This document shows, one piece after another, positions 1 to 6,495 of a stretch of 6,589 nt of DNA. This DNA is from an uncultured beta proteobacterium (lineage in GTDB: Bacteria; Pseudomonadota; Gammaproteobacteria; Burkholderiales; Burkholderiaceae_C): NCBI GenBank assembly GCA_903859265.1, contig CAIOLZ010000322.1, positions 1 to 6,589 of the forward strand. The letters run 5' to 3'. A model generated the notes under the pieces. It was not told where the DNA came from and did no database searches. It saw only the letters and a program-made list of their open reading frames with translations. The stretch's first letter is position 1. Every line of letters starts with the position of its first letter. The position numbers were made by a program, and so were the translations under genes.

Positions 1-1057
1 CATCAAAGTCGGAGGCTGTCTCATGATGCTGTTTGGCACCCATCCGCTGATGTCCTATGCGCTGGTCGGTTTGGGTGCAGCAGCGTATTCCCCAGCCAAG
101 TACGGCATCCTCACCGAGCTGTTGCCGGCTTCGCAGCTGGTCAAGGCCAATGGCTGGATTGAGGGTCTGACGATTTCGTCCATCATTCTTGGCGTCCTGT
201 TGGGCGGACAACTGATCGGGCCCAAAATTTCACCGCACCTGCTGGCCATCGGCATACCGCAAATTGACATCGGCATCAAAACGCCACCTGAAGCGGCCAT
301 CTGTGTATTGACCCTGGTGTATTTGCTGGCAGCCTGGTTCAACACCCGAATCCCCCTGACCGGCGTACCCATGCGCAAACTGCCACACAGCATATTGGAG
401 CTGCTGCCCGACTTTTGGCACTGCAACCAACGTCTGTGGAAGGACCGGCTGGGCCAGATTTCGCTCGCCACCACCACCCTTTTCTGGGGCGTCAGCGGCA
501 ACTTGCGCTACATCGTGCTGGCCTGGGCGGCGGTCGCGCTGGGCTATAGCGTGACGCAAGCGTCTGCGCTGGTGGGCGTAGTGGCCATCGGCACCGCCGT
601 GGGCGCGGTCGCAGCGTCGGTGCGCATGCGGCTGGATCAGGCCACGCTCGTGATGCCACTGGGCATTGGCATGGGCCTGCTGGTCATTGCACTGAACTTT
701 ATTACCAACGTTTGGGTCGCGGCGCCCTTTCTGGTACTGCTAGGCGGCATGGGCGGCTTTTTGGTGGTGCCCATGAATGCGCTTTTGCAGCACCGCGGCC
801 ACAATCTGATGGGAGCCGGCCGCTCCATTGCGGTGCAAAATTTCAACGAGCAGGCCTGCATCCTCGGTCTCGGCGGCTTCTACAGCCTTTCCACCGGCTT
901 GGGCCTTTCTGCCTTCGGTGCCATCACGGTTTTTGGCGCTGTTGTGGCGGGTTTCATGTGGATCATCAAACGCTGGCATGCAAGCAACTGCGTCGCCCAC
1001 CGGGCCGAAGTAGAACACCTGCTGAGCATCGCTCGCAACGACAATACGCACTCCTAG
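1..1057 (+). CDS. lplT: Lysophospholipid transporter LplT (MFS), 5'-truncated by window edge
   Basis: This is an inner-membrane major facilitator superfamily protein that flips lysophospholipids inward for re-acylation. The frame is open from base 2, so the ATG at 23 is internal and the true start lies left of the window. About 351 residues are visible, against roughly 400 to 430 for the family, so about the first two helices are missing. The diagnostic stretch AAAYSPAKYGILTELLP lies at visible residues 26-42 and is followed by NGWIEG (50-55), the LplT signature. Many hydrophobic helices follow, with a polar cytoplasmic loop rich in Lys/Arg and Trp around visible residues 120-150. In E. coli lplT adjoins the acyltransferase gene aas; here the next gene is a peroxidase and no aas is visible. 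The protein ends in a short hydrophilic tail with a TAG stop. A more general MFS annotation is the only realistic alternative. Confidence 0.86.
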   Translation, partial: IKVGGCLMMLFGTHPLMSYALVGLGAAAYSPAKYGILTELLPASQLVKANGWIEGLTISSIILGVLLGGQLIGPKISPHLLAIGIPQIDIGIKTPPEAAICVLTLVYLLAAWFNTRIPLTGVPMRKLPHSILELLPDFWHCNQRLWKDRLGQISLATTTLFWGVSGNLRYIVLAWAAVALGYSVTQASALVGVVAIGTAVGAVAASVRMRLDQATLVMPLGIGMGLLVIALNFITNVWVAAPFLVLLGGMGGFLVVPMNALLQHRGHNLMGAGRSIAVQNFNEQACILGLGGFYSLSTGLGLSAFGAITVFGAVVAGFMWIIKRWHASNCVAHRAEVEHLLSIARNDNTHS

Positions 1058-1078
1058 TACCTTGAAAAGAAGCTTGCA

Positions 1079-1561
1079 ATGACTTCCATTTATGACTTTG
1101 AAGCACTTCAAATCAACGGCCAGAGCATTTCACTGAGCAACTTTCGCGGTAAGGCAATGCTGATCGTCAACACGGCCAGCGCCTGCGGCTTTACGCCGCA
1201 ATTTGCCGGACTCGAGGCGCTGCACAAGGCCTATGCTGCAAAGGGACTGGTGGTGCTCGGTTTTCCCTGCAACCAGTTCGGCGCGCAGGACAGGGGCTCC
1301 AACGAAGAGATCGCCAGTTTTTGCCAAGTGAATTACGGCGTGAGCTTTACCATGATGGCCAAAATTGATGTCAACGGCAGCCACGCACACCCGCTCTACC
1401 AGTGGCTCAGCGCCGAAAAGCCCGGCTTGATGGGCAGCAAGGCCATCAAATGGAACTTCACCAAGTTTCTGGTTGGCAAAGACGGCGCCGTGCTCAACCG
1501 CTATGCGCCAACCGACACGCCCGAGAGCCTGAAAAAAGACATTGAAGCTGCACTGGCCTGA
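1079..1561 (+). CDS. Glutathione peroxidase family protein (cysteine type, probably thioredoxin-dependent)
   Basis: A complete 160-residue cytoplasmic peroxidase of the GPx family (BtuE/Gpo type), predicted to reduce hydrogen peroxide and organic or lipid hydroperoxides. The thioredoxin fold carries the peroxidatic Cys36 in NTASACGFT, Gln70 in FGAQDRG, and Trp125-Asn126 in KWNFTKF, which together form the catalytic tetrad. The active residue is an ordinary Cys codon, not a selenocysteine TGA. FPCNQF places Cys64, and SFCQVNYGV places Cys82. Cys36/Cys64/Cys82 match the spacing of yeast Gpx3, whose resolving cysteine is Cys82, so turnover by thioredoxin is more likely than by glutathione (inference from the family). 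There is no signal peptide. The ATG follows a modest purine-rich site (AAGAAG) about six bases upstream. The gene starts 21 bases after lplT on the same strand with no terminator between them, so co-transcription is possible. The family is certain; the physiological reductant is not. Confidence 0.93.
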   Translation: MTSIYDFEALQINGQSISLSNFRGKAMLIVNTASACGFTPQFAGLEALHKAYAAKGLVVLGFPCNQFGAQDRGSNEEIASFCQVNYGVSFTMMAKIDVNGSHAHPLYQWLSAEKPGLMGSKAIKWNFTKFLVGKDGAVLNRYAPTDTPESLKKDIEAALA

Positions 1562-1612
1562 TCTCCCAGCGTCGCTGTGCGGCCCGCATTGCCCCAAGCA
1601 ACTCCGACACGA
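1562..1612. other. Convergent intergenic gap between gpx and ccmI
   Basis: This 51-base gap separates the stop codons of the plus-strand peroxidase gene and minus-strand ccmI. The best hairpin visible is a 4-base stem around TGCGGCCCGCA near 1578-1588. It has no T-run on either side, so I do not call a terminator. Either transcript may read into the other gene's 3' end or stop by a Rho-dependent mechanism (inference). Confidence 0.6.
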
Positions 1613-2863
1613 TCAGGGTTGCACGACTTCCGAGATGGTGATTTGCAAGCCTGTGCTACCGACAGAAACAGCAGCCGACTGGCCGGCCAAGTCGCCCGGC
1701 TGCGGCATGGCGTTGCCACTCTTGCTGATGCGCGCGCCCACTACCACTTTGGCGGCACCAGAAAGCTTGTTGGCGGGTGACATGGCCATGCTGTCGTCCA
1801 GCGTAAAGCTGATTGGCAGGTCTTTGACCTGCTTGCGGATGATGGCCAGTGGCATGCGCGAACCCTCGGCAGCACGGGCGAAGATGAATACCGTGTCGTC
1901 CGGATTTGCCCGGCTGGCCAGTGCCGCTGCCAAAATGACCCGCCCGCTTACCGCGCCACCTGCAATGCGCGGCTGGTCACCCGCATTCGAAGGCGTTGCC
2001 GGCGAACCCGCCGATTCCGCCGCTGCTGCGAGCGGTTTGCTGGCGGGGGGTAAACCGGCGAGCCTGCGGGCCTCGTCGATGGCTGGCCCGAACTGCTTCA
2101 CAAACGCGCTGTCGGCCGGGCCGATCGCAACAAGTTTTTCCCAGATTTTCGCTGCTTTGGCATAGTCCTTCAGTTCAAACGCGTAGGCCCCGTCCAGCGC
2201 CAGCGCCTTGAGATTTTTAGGATCGAGCTTGAGCGCACGTTCTACCAGCTGATAGGGTTCGCCGGCCAGACTGCGGTTGTTTTTAACCGCCATGGCATCC
2301 GCGTAGTCCGCCAGCAGATCAGGATCATCCTTGCGCAGTGCGACGGCTTTTTCGTATGCGGCCAGGGCCTCGGAATTGCGCTCCAGCGCAGTGTAGGAGC
2401 GCGCCAGCATGGCCCAGCCCTGGGCATCGCCGGGTTGCTCTTTCATGCGTTGCGCCAGCTTCTCCACCATGGCGTTGATTTGCTCAACCTGAGCCGATGG
2501 CTGCGCCGCGCCCGAGCTATTGCCGGCATCTGCGGCGGAGCCTGTCTGCAGTCCCGCGCCGCCCTTCCAGTAGTAGCCCGCACTGGCAATCACCAGCACA
2601 AACAACGCAAGACTGCTGAGCAATCCGAACGATGGTCGAACGCGGTGCGGGGCAGCGGGGCTGACAATTTCGCCAGCAGTTTCTCTGGCGCGCTTGCGGT
2701 CGCGAGACACGCCTTTTTCAGGGCCCTGCATGACAGCGTCCAGAATTTGCCGCTCCAGCTCCGCCTTGCTTTTCTCGTATTGCGCGGGCGTCAGCGCACC
2801 GGAGTCGAGCGCGCCTTGAAGCTGCTGCAACCGGTTTTTCAGGGAAGCGATTGAATGGTCCAT
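1613..2863 (-). CDS. ccmI: Cytochrome c maturation protein CcmI (CycH), single-helix form with TPR and C-terminal Ig-like domain
   Basis: A 416-residue membrane-anchored chaperone that binds apocytochrome c in the periplasm and presents it to the CcmF/CcmH heme ligation complex. Residues 8-42 (LKNRLQQLQGALDSG then LTPAQYEKSKAELERQ) match the cytoplasmic coiled loop of CcmI. One transmembrane helix lies at about 79-99. A Ser/Ala/Gly-rich linker leads to TPR-type helices at about 147-180 (WAMLARSYTALERNSEALAA) and 204-249. After a Pro/Ala linker (272-300), residues 303-416 form the beta-rich C-terminal domain seen in CcmI/CcmH fusions. The usual first helix before the coiled loop is absent, and an in-frame TGA at 2872-2870 bars a longer start. 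The gene begins 17 bases after the ccmH stop with only a weak GAGAA ribosome site. It is the last gene of the visible operon. E. coli carries the equivalent domain fused to the end of CcmH. Confidence 0.92.
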   Translation of the reverse strand: MDHSIASLKNRLQQLQGALDSGALTPAQYEKSKAELERQILDAVMQGPEKGVSRDRKRARETAGEIVSPAAPHRVRPSFGLLSSLALFVLVIASAGYYWKGGAGLQTGSAADAGNSSGAAQPSAQVEQINAMVEKLAQRMKEQPGDAQGWAMLARSYTALERNSEALAAYEKAVALRKDDPDLLADYADAMAVKNNRSLAGEPYQLVERALKLDPKNLKALALDGAYAFELKDYAKAAKIWEKLVAIGPADSAFVKQFGPAIDEARRLAGLPPASKPLAAAAESAGSPATPSNAGDQPRIAGGAVSGRVILAAALASRANPDDTVFIFARAAEGSRMPLAIIRKQVKDLPISFTLDDSMAMSPANKLSGAAKVVVGARISKSGNAMPQPGDLAGQSAAVSVGSTGLQITISEVVQP

Positions 2864-2880
2864 ACGTTCTCAAAAGGTGC

Positions 2881-3354
2881 TTACCGCGCATCCTGCGGCT
2901 GCGCGGTGTCGTCCGGCTCGTCCGGGTCAAAACGGTCTGCCGGCATACGGCTGCGGCGACGCAACACCAGCACCAGCACAATCAATCCTGCCAACGCCAT
3001 GGTTGCGGGGCCATACCAAAGCAGCAGAGTGGTCGCTTTAACCGGCGGCCGGTAAAGCACGAAATCGCCATACCGTGCGGTCATGAAGTCCATCACCTGC
3101 TGATCGGACTGACCTTTTTGCAGCATCTCGCGGACCTCCTGGCGCAAGTCCACGGCGAGGTCGGCATGCGAGTCGGCAATCGTCTGGTTCTGACACACCA
3201 GACAGCGCAACTCGGAGGTAATGCGCAACATGCGGGCCTCCAGCGCCGGGTCCGCCGAGGCCGACTCCGCCTCTTTGGCATGGGCAGACAGGGCCAGCAC
3301 TGCGGCGCCTATCAGCAACGCCGATTTGAACAGCACCAATGCGGTTTTAGCCAT
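2881..3354 (-). CDS. ccmH: Cytochrome c maturation thiol oxidoreductase CcmH (CycL)
   Basis: A 157-residue periplasmic, membrane-tethered thiol reductant of System I. It resolves the mixed disulfide between CcmG and apocytochrome c and presents the reduced CXXCH motif to CcmF. An N-terminal signal sequence (about 1-26, ending AHA) precedes a three-helix domain with the family motif LRCLVCQNQ, giving the redox pair Cys51 and Cys54. This is followed by TIADSHADLA and the RYGDFVLYRPP segment at 94-104. A transmembrane helix at about 109-131 and a short charged cytoplasmic tail close the protein. The length is the usual short form, without the fused TPR domain of E. coli CcmH; that function is supplied by the separate downstream ccmI. 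The ATG lies inside the 3' end of ccmG (8-base overlap), with a good GAGGAAA ribosome site at about 3359-3365, indicating coupled translation. Confidence 0.96.
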   Translation of the reverse strand: MAKTALVLFKSALLIGAAVLALSAHAKEAESASADPALEARMLRITSELRCLVCQNQTIADSHADLAVDLRQEVREMLQKGQSDQQVMDFMTARYGDFVLYRPPVKATTLLLWYGPATMALAGLIVLVLVLRRRSRMPADRFDPDEPDDTAQPQDAR

Positions 3355-3877
3355 TGAGTTTCCTCACCAAAGGTTCTACCGTATCGCGCAGAATTTCGGG
3401 CGTAAACGGTCCAATCTGCTTGTAGCGAATGACGCCCTCGCGGTCAATGATGAAGCTCTCGGGCACGCCGTAAACCCCATAGTCAATGCCGACGCGACCG
3501 TCCTGGTCAAACACGGAGGCGTCATACGGGTTGCCAAAATTGGCCAGCCATTGCTGACCGGCCACGCGTTGGTCCTTGTAGTTCAGGCCATAAATCGGCA
3601 GCAGCTTTTTGCGCGAAAACTCGACCAGCAACGGATGCTCCTCACGACAGGCAACACACCAGGAGGCCCACACATTGAGCATCCAGACTTTGCCCAGCAT
3701 GTCATCGCGCCGGATGGTCTGGGCAGGGTTGTCCAGGCGCGCCAAGGCAAATGCCGGGGCGGATTTGTTGATCAGCGGGGACGGCACTTCCTTGGGGTCC
3801 AGCCAGAGCCCGGCTCCCAAAAATCCCACCAACCCCAAAAACAGCAGCAAGGGGATCAATGCCCGCAGGTATTTCAT
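3347..3877 (-). CDS. ccmG: Thiol:disulfide interchange protein CcmG/DsbE
   Basis: A 176-residue thioredoxin-like protein, anchored in the inner membrane and facing the periplasm, that reduces the disulfide of apocytochrome c before heme attachment. It receives electrons from DsbD/CcdA, which is not in this window. An uncleaved signal anchor spans about residues 6-26. The thioredoxin domain follows, with the active site WCVAC at 73-77 (Cys74 and Cys77) and the CcmG-typical CREEHP after it. The acidic GVYGVPESF loop carries the cis-proline at Pro139. These features set it apart from generic TlpA proteins. The start codon overlaps the ccmF stop in an ATGA arrangement, preceded by a GGGAG ribosome site about seven bases away, and its 3' end overlaps ccmH. 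Length and motifs are normal. Confidence 0.97.
   Translation of the reverse strand: MKYLRALIPLLLFLGLVGFLGAGLWLDPKEVPSPLINKSAPAFALARLDNPAQTIRRDDMLGKVWMLNVWASWCVACREEHPLLVEFSRKKLLPIYGLNYKDQRVAGQQWLANFGNPYDASVFDQDGRVGIDYGVYGVPESFIIDREGVIRYKQIGPFTPEILRDTVEPLVRKLNG
3359..3365 (-). promoter_or_regulatory. Ribosome binding site for ccmH inside ccmG
   Basis: The minus strand reads GAGGAAA four bases before the ccmH ATG, which gives ordinary spacing for the GAGG core. It lies within the last codons of ccmG, as expected for coupled translation, and supports the ccmH start at 3354. Confidence 0.65.
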
Positions 3878-5865
3878 TTGGCAGCTCCCACCAGACCTTC
3901 TGCAGACAAAGGAGCACCTTCCTGCGCCGTTTTGCGGCGGTAGCGTTTGTCCATCACCGCCAGCAAGCCGCCCAGGGCCATTAGCAGGCAGCCGCCCCAG
4001 ATCCAGTCAATGAATGGCTTGACGTACACCCGCACGATCCAGGCATTGCCCTCGACCGGCTCGCCCAGTGACACATAGAGATCACGCGTTAAACCGGTGC
4101 TGATGGCCGCCTCGGTCATTGGATTTTGTTGCACGCGGTACACGCGCTTTTCCGGATGCAACACGGTGACCACCCCGTCACCCCGGGTGATGTCCACATC
4201 GGCGCGGATGGCATCGTAGTTCGGGCCGGCGACTTCGTGCGTGCCGCGCATCGTGAAAGTGAAACCCCGGATGGTGGTGTTGTCGCCGGTTGCCATCTTG
4301 ACATCGCGCTCGACCTCATACGCCTTCACCATCACGACACCGAAGCAAAAAACGGCAACCCCAATGTGCGCCACCATCATGCCCGCCAGCGCCCGCGGTA
4401 TTTGCCCGAGCCGGTAGGGCAGCTGCGACCAGCGGCTGCCCCTGGGATGCACGCGCTCGAGCAAATCGGTTGCGACCGAGGTGACGATCCAGAAGCTCAT
4501 GAGCAGGCCAAGCGTGGCCACCAGATGAATTTCGCCCGCGAGCCAGCCGGTAAGCACCGAGGCCACAACCGTGACGCCCGCTGCCCAGCGCAGGCGCTTG
4601 GACAGGTCCGGAGCCTGCGCCTCTTTCCAGCGCGCCAGGGGGCCCACGCCCATCAGGAAAATCGCCGGCGCCATGAGCGGCAAAAATACGGAATCAAAAT
4701 ACGGCGGGCCCACCGATATCTTCCCCAGCCCCAATGCATCGAGCAGCAGCGGGTACAGGGTGCCCAGCATCACCGCTGCCGCTGCCACCAGAAACAGGAC
4801 GTTGTTGGCCAGCAGCATGGTTTCCTTGGACAGCAGCGCAAAGCGCGCGCCCAGGCCAACCGTTGGCGCACGCCATGCGTAGAGCGCAAACGACGAGCCG
4901 ACCACGATGGTCAGGAACACCAGAATAAACAGGCCCCGGCGCGGGTCGGACGCAAAGGCATGCACAGACGAGAGCACGCCCGAGCGAACCAGAAAAGTGC
5001 CCAAAAGCGAGAACGAAAACGCCAGAATCGCCAGCAATACGGTCCACGACTTGAAGCTGCTGCGCTTCTCGGTGACGGCCAATGAGTGAATCAGCGCCGT
5101 ACCCAGCAACCAGGGCATGAGCGACGCGTTTTCCACCGGATCCCAGAACCACCAGCCGCCCCAGCCCAAAACGTAATACGCCCAGGCGCTGCCCAGGGCA
5201 ATGCCGATGGTCAGAAACATCCAGGCCACGGTGGTCCAGGGCCTTGTCCAGCGCGCCCAGGTCGCGTCCAGATTGCCGCCAATCAGTGCCGCAATAGCGA
5301 ATGCAAACGCGACCGAGAAACCCACGTAGCCCATGTAGAGCATCGGCGGGTGCGTCACCATGCCGGGGTCTTGCAGCAGCGGGTTCAAATCACGGCCATC
5401 CGGTGCGGGCGGAAAGAGTCGCTCAAACGGATTGGACGTCAGCAGCATGAAGAGCAAAAAGCCCACGCTGATCAGCCCCATGACCGACAGAATGCGCGCC
5501 AGCACCGCATTGGGCAAATGGTTGCTAAAGCACGCCACCGCCACCATCCAGATGCACAACATTTGCACCCACAGCAGCAGCGAGCCTTCATGCCCGCCCC
5601 ACACGCCGGCAATGCGGTACTGCAAAGGCAGCGCCGAGTTGGAGTTGGAAGCCACGTACAACACCGAAAAATCGTGGTTGACGAACGACATCACCAGCGC
5701 TCCAAAAGCCAGAGAGACCAAAGCCGCCAGCGTGTAGGCACCGGGGCGCGCCAATGCCATCCAGTCCTCACGCCCGCGTGCTGCACCAAGCATTGGCAGG
5801 GTGCCCAGAATCAGCGCAACGCCCAGCGCCAGCCAGAGCGCGAAGTGACCAATTTCAGGAATCAT
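3874..5865 (-). CDS. ccmF: Cytochrome c heme lyase subunit CcmF
   Basis: A 663-residue polytopic inner-membrane protein and the core of the heme ligation complex. It takes heme from holo-CcmE and attaches it stereospecifically to apocytochrome c with CcmH and CcmI. GGHEGSLLLW occurs at 90-99. The tryptophan-rich WWD domain WGGWWFWDPVENAS is at 235-248. The four conserved histidines can be placed by alignment to E. coli CcmF: periplasmic His172 (in THPP) and His302 (in SSVHAF), and transmembrane His260 (ALIH) and His500 (VAHIG). A large periplasmic domain at about 515-610, containing RDLYVSLGEP, precedes the last helix (about 615-637) and a basic tail. Length is close to the 647 residues of the E. 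coli protein. The ATG follows the ccmE stop by two bases, with AAGGG as a ribosome site about eight bases upstream. No key residue is missing. Confidence 0.98.
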   Translation of the reverse strand: MIPEIGHFALWLALGVALILGTLPMLGAARGREDWMALARPGAYTLAALVSLAFGALVMSFVNHDFSVLYVASNSNSALPLQYRIAGVWGGHEGSLLLWVQMLCIWMVAVACFSNHLPNAVLARILSVMGLISVGFLLFMLLTSNPFERLFPPAPDGRDLNPLLQDPGMVTHPPMLYMGYVGFSVAFAFAIAALIGGNLDATWARWTRPWTTVAWMFLTIGIALGSAWAYYVLGWGGWWFWDPVENASLMPWLLGTALIHSLAVTEKRSSFKSWTVLLAILAFSFSLLGTFLVRSGVLSSVHAFASDPRRGLFILVFLTIVVGSSFALYAWRAPTVGLGARFALLSKETMLLANNVLFLVAAAAVMLGTLYPLLLDALGLGKISVGPPYFDSVFLPLMAPAIFLMGVGPLARWKEAQAPDLSKRLRWAAGVTVVASVLTGWLAGEIHLVATLGLLMSFWIVTSVATDLLERVHPRGSRWSQLPYRLGQIPRALAGMMVAHIGVAVFCFGVVMVKAYEVERDVKMATGDNTTIRGFTFTMRGTHEVAGPNYDAIRADVDITRGDGVVTVLHPEKRVYRVQQNPMTEAAISTGLTRDLYVSLGEPVEGNAWIVRVYVKPFIDWIWGGCLLMALGGLLAVMDKRYRRKTAQEGAPLSAEGLVGAAK

Positions 5866-5867
5866 TT

Positions 5868-6332
5868 TTATTGCCCTTGTACCAAAGTTGCAGCAGTTTT
5901 TGCGTTCATAGCAGCAGCATTTTTAAGCGCTTGCGCTGCTTCGGGCGGCATATAGTTTTCGTCATGTTTTGCCAGCACTTCCTTGGCGTGAAATATGCCG
6001 TCCTTCAATTGACCCTGTGCGACCACGCCTTTGCCTTCCTTGAACAGATCGGGCAGGATGCCGGTGAACTGCACGGGCACGGTTTTGATGGTGTCGGTGA
6101 CATCGAACGCAACGTCCACGCCATCGCGTTTGAGACTTCCGGCCACCACCAGACCCCCAAGCCGGAAGGTGCGCCCGGTGGGCGCTTCCTTGCTGAATAT
6201 TTGCGAAGGCGAGTAGAAAAACACCAGGTTGCTCTGAAACGCCTGCAACACAAAGGTCGCTGCGATTCCCACCACCACCAGAACGCCTGCCGCAATGGCA
6301 ATTCGCTTGTGGCGCGGTTTCCATTTATTCAT
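5868..6332 (-). CDS. ccmE: Periplasmic heme chaperone CcmE
   Basis: A 154-residue membrane-anchored heme chaperone that binds heme covalently and ferries it from CcmC/CcmD to CcmF. The N-terminus MNKWKPRHKR is a positively charged cytoplasmic tail. A single transmembrane helix follows at about 11-31, then an OB-fold beta-barrel containing RLGGLVV (57-63) and the VQFTGILPDLF segment (87-97). The heme-attachment histidine is His123 in LAKHDENYMPPE, with the conserved Tyr127 four residues later, equivalent to His130 and Tyr134 of E. coli. An Ala-rich flexible tail ends the protein. The frame could be extended to 6482, but those 50 residues overlap ccmD and ccmC-proximal sequence and do not resemble CcmE. 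The start at 6332 has a purine-rich ribosome site just upstream and gives the family N-terminus. It overlaps the ccmD end by eight bases. Confidence 0.97.
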   Translation of the reverse strand: MNKWKPRHKRIAIAAGVLVVVGIAATFVLQAFQSNLVFFYSPSQIFSKEAPTGRTFRLGGLVVAGSLKRDGVDVAFDVTDTIKTVPVQFTGILPDLFKEGKGVVAQGQLKDGIFHAKEVLAKHDENYMPPEAAQALKNAAAMNAKTAATLVQGQ

Positions 6333-6495
6333 ACGATTCTTCTCTTTCCAAAACGTCCCGCAGAGCCCGCGCGTGGCGCCGGCGCACCAGCCACGGCTCG
6401 GCGAGCATCCATGCGGCAGTAACGCCGTAGGCACCCCAGACATACAGGCCATAGCCACCCATCGCAAAAAACTCGCTCGCACTGTTCCAGTTCAT
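6325..6495 (-). CDS. ccmD: Heme exporter protein CcmD
   Basis: A 56-residue small membrane protein that forms part of the CcmABCD complex and helps release holo-CcmE from CcmC. The sequence begins MNWNSASEFFAMGGYGLYVW, matching the family pattern of a short polar start, an FxxMGGYxxYVW motif and one hydrophobic helix (about 12-34). A basic cytoplasmic segment rich in Arg follows (VRRRHARALRD), and the end is acidic. A longer frame from 6534 exists, but the start at 6495 is better. It forms an ATGA overlap with the ccmC stop and has GGGAG about six bases upstream. The short size and low conservation make position between ccmC and ccmE an important part of the identification. Confidence 0.9.
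   Translation of the reverse strand: MNWNSASEFFAMGGYGLYVWGAYGVTAAWMLAEPWLVRRRHARALRDVLEREESYE
6337..6349 (-). promoter_or_regulatory. Ribosome binding site deciding the ccmE start
   Basis: The minus strand reads GGAAAGAGAAGAA just before TCGT and the ATG at 6332. This purine-rich block, inside the last codons of ccmD, supports the ccmE start at 6332 over the upstream in-frame start at 6482. Confidence 0.6.

Noticed and set aside
23..1057. ATG at 23 as a real start of the transporter gene
   Set aside because: The frame is open back to base 2, and the sequence at this point corresponds to the middle of the N-terminal half of LplT, so the gene continues beyond the left edge.
1575..1590. Small hairpin TGCG-GCC-CGCA as a terminator
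   Set aside because: The stem is only four base pairs and no T-run follows on either strand.
1542..2165. A 207-codon plus-strand frame opposite ccmI
   Set aside because: It starts inside the end of gpx and covers the antisense of the ccmI C-terminal domain. The product is low-complexity Ala/Ser/Pro/Met-rich with no recognisable domain, while the ccmI frame is clearly real.
4126..5955. Two long plus-strand open frames (4126-5085 and 5086-5955) opposite ccmF, almost one continuous 600-codon frame
   Set aside because: They lie in the codon-aligned antisense frame of ccmF. A stop there needs a TTA, CTA or TCA codon in ccmF, and these are rare in this GC-rich codon usage; the one break at 5083-5085 is a TCA serine codon. 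The products are rich in His, Arg and Gln and resemble no family. ccmF itself has full family motifs.
5868..6482. Longer CcmE start at 6482 (204 residues)
   Set aside because: The extra 50 residues overlap almost all of ccmD in another frame and do not resemble CcmE. The start at 6332 has a ribosome site and gives the canonical basic N-terminus and single anchor helix.
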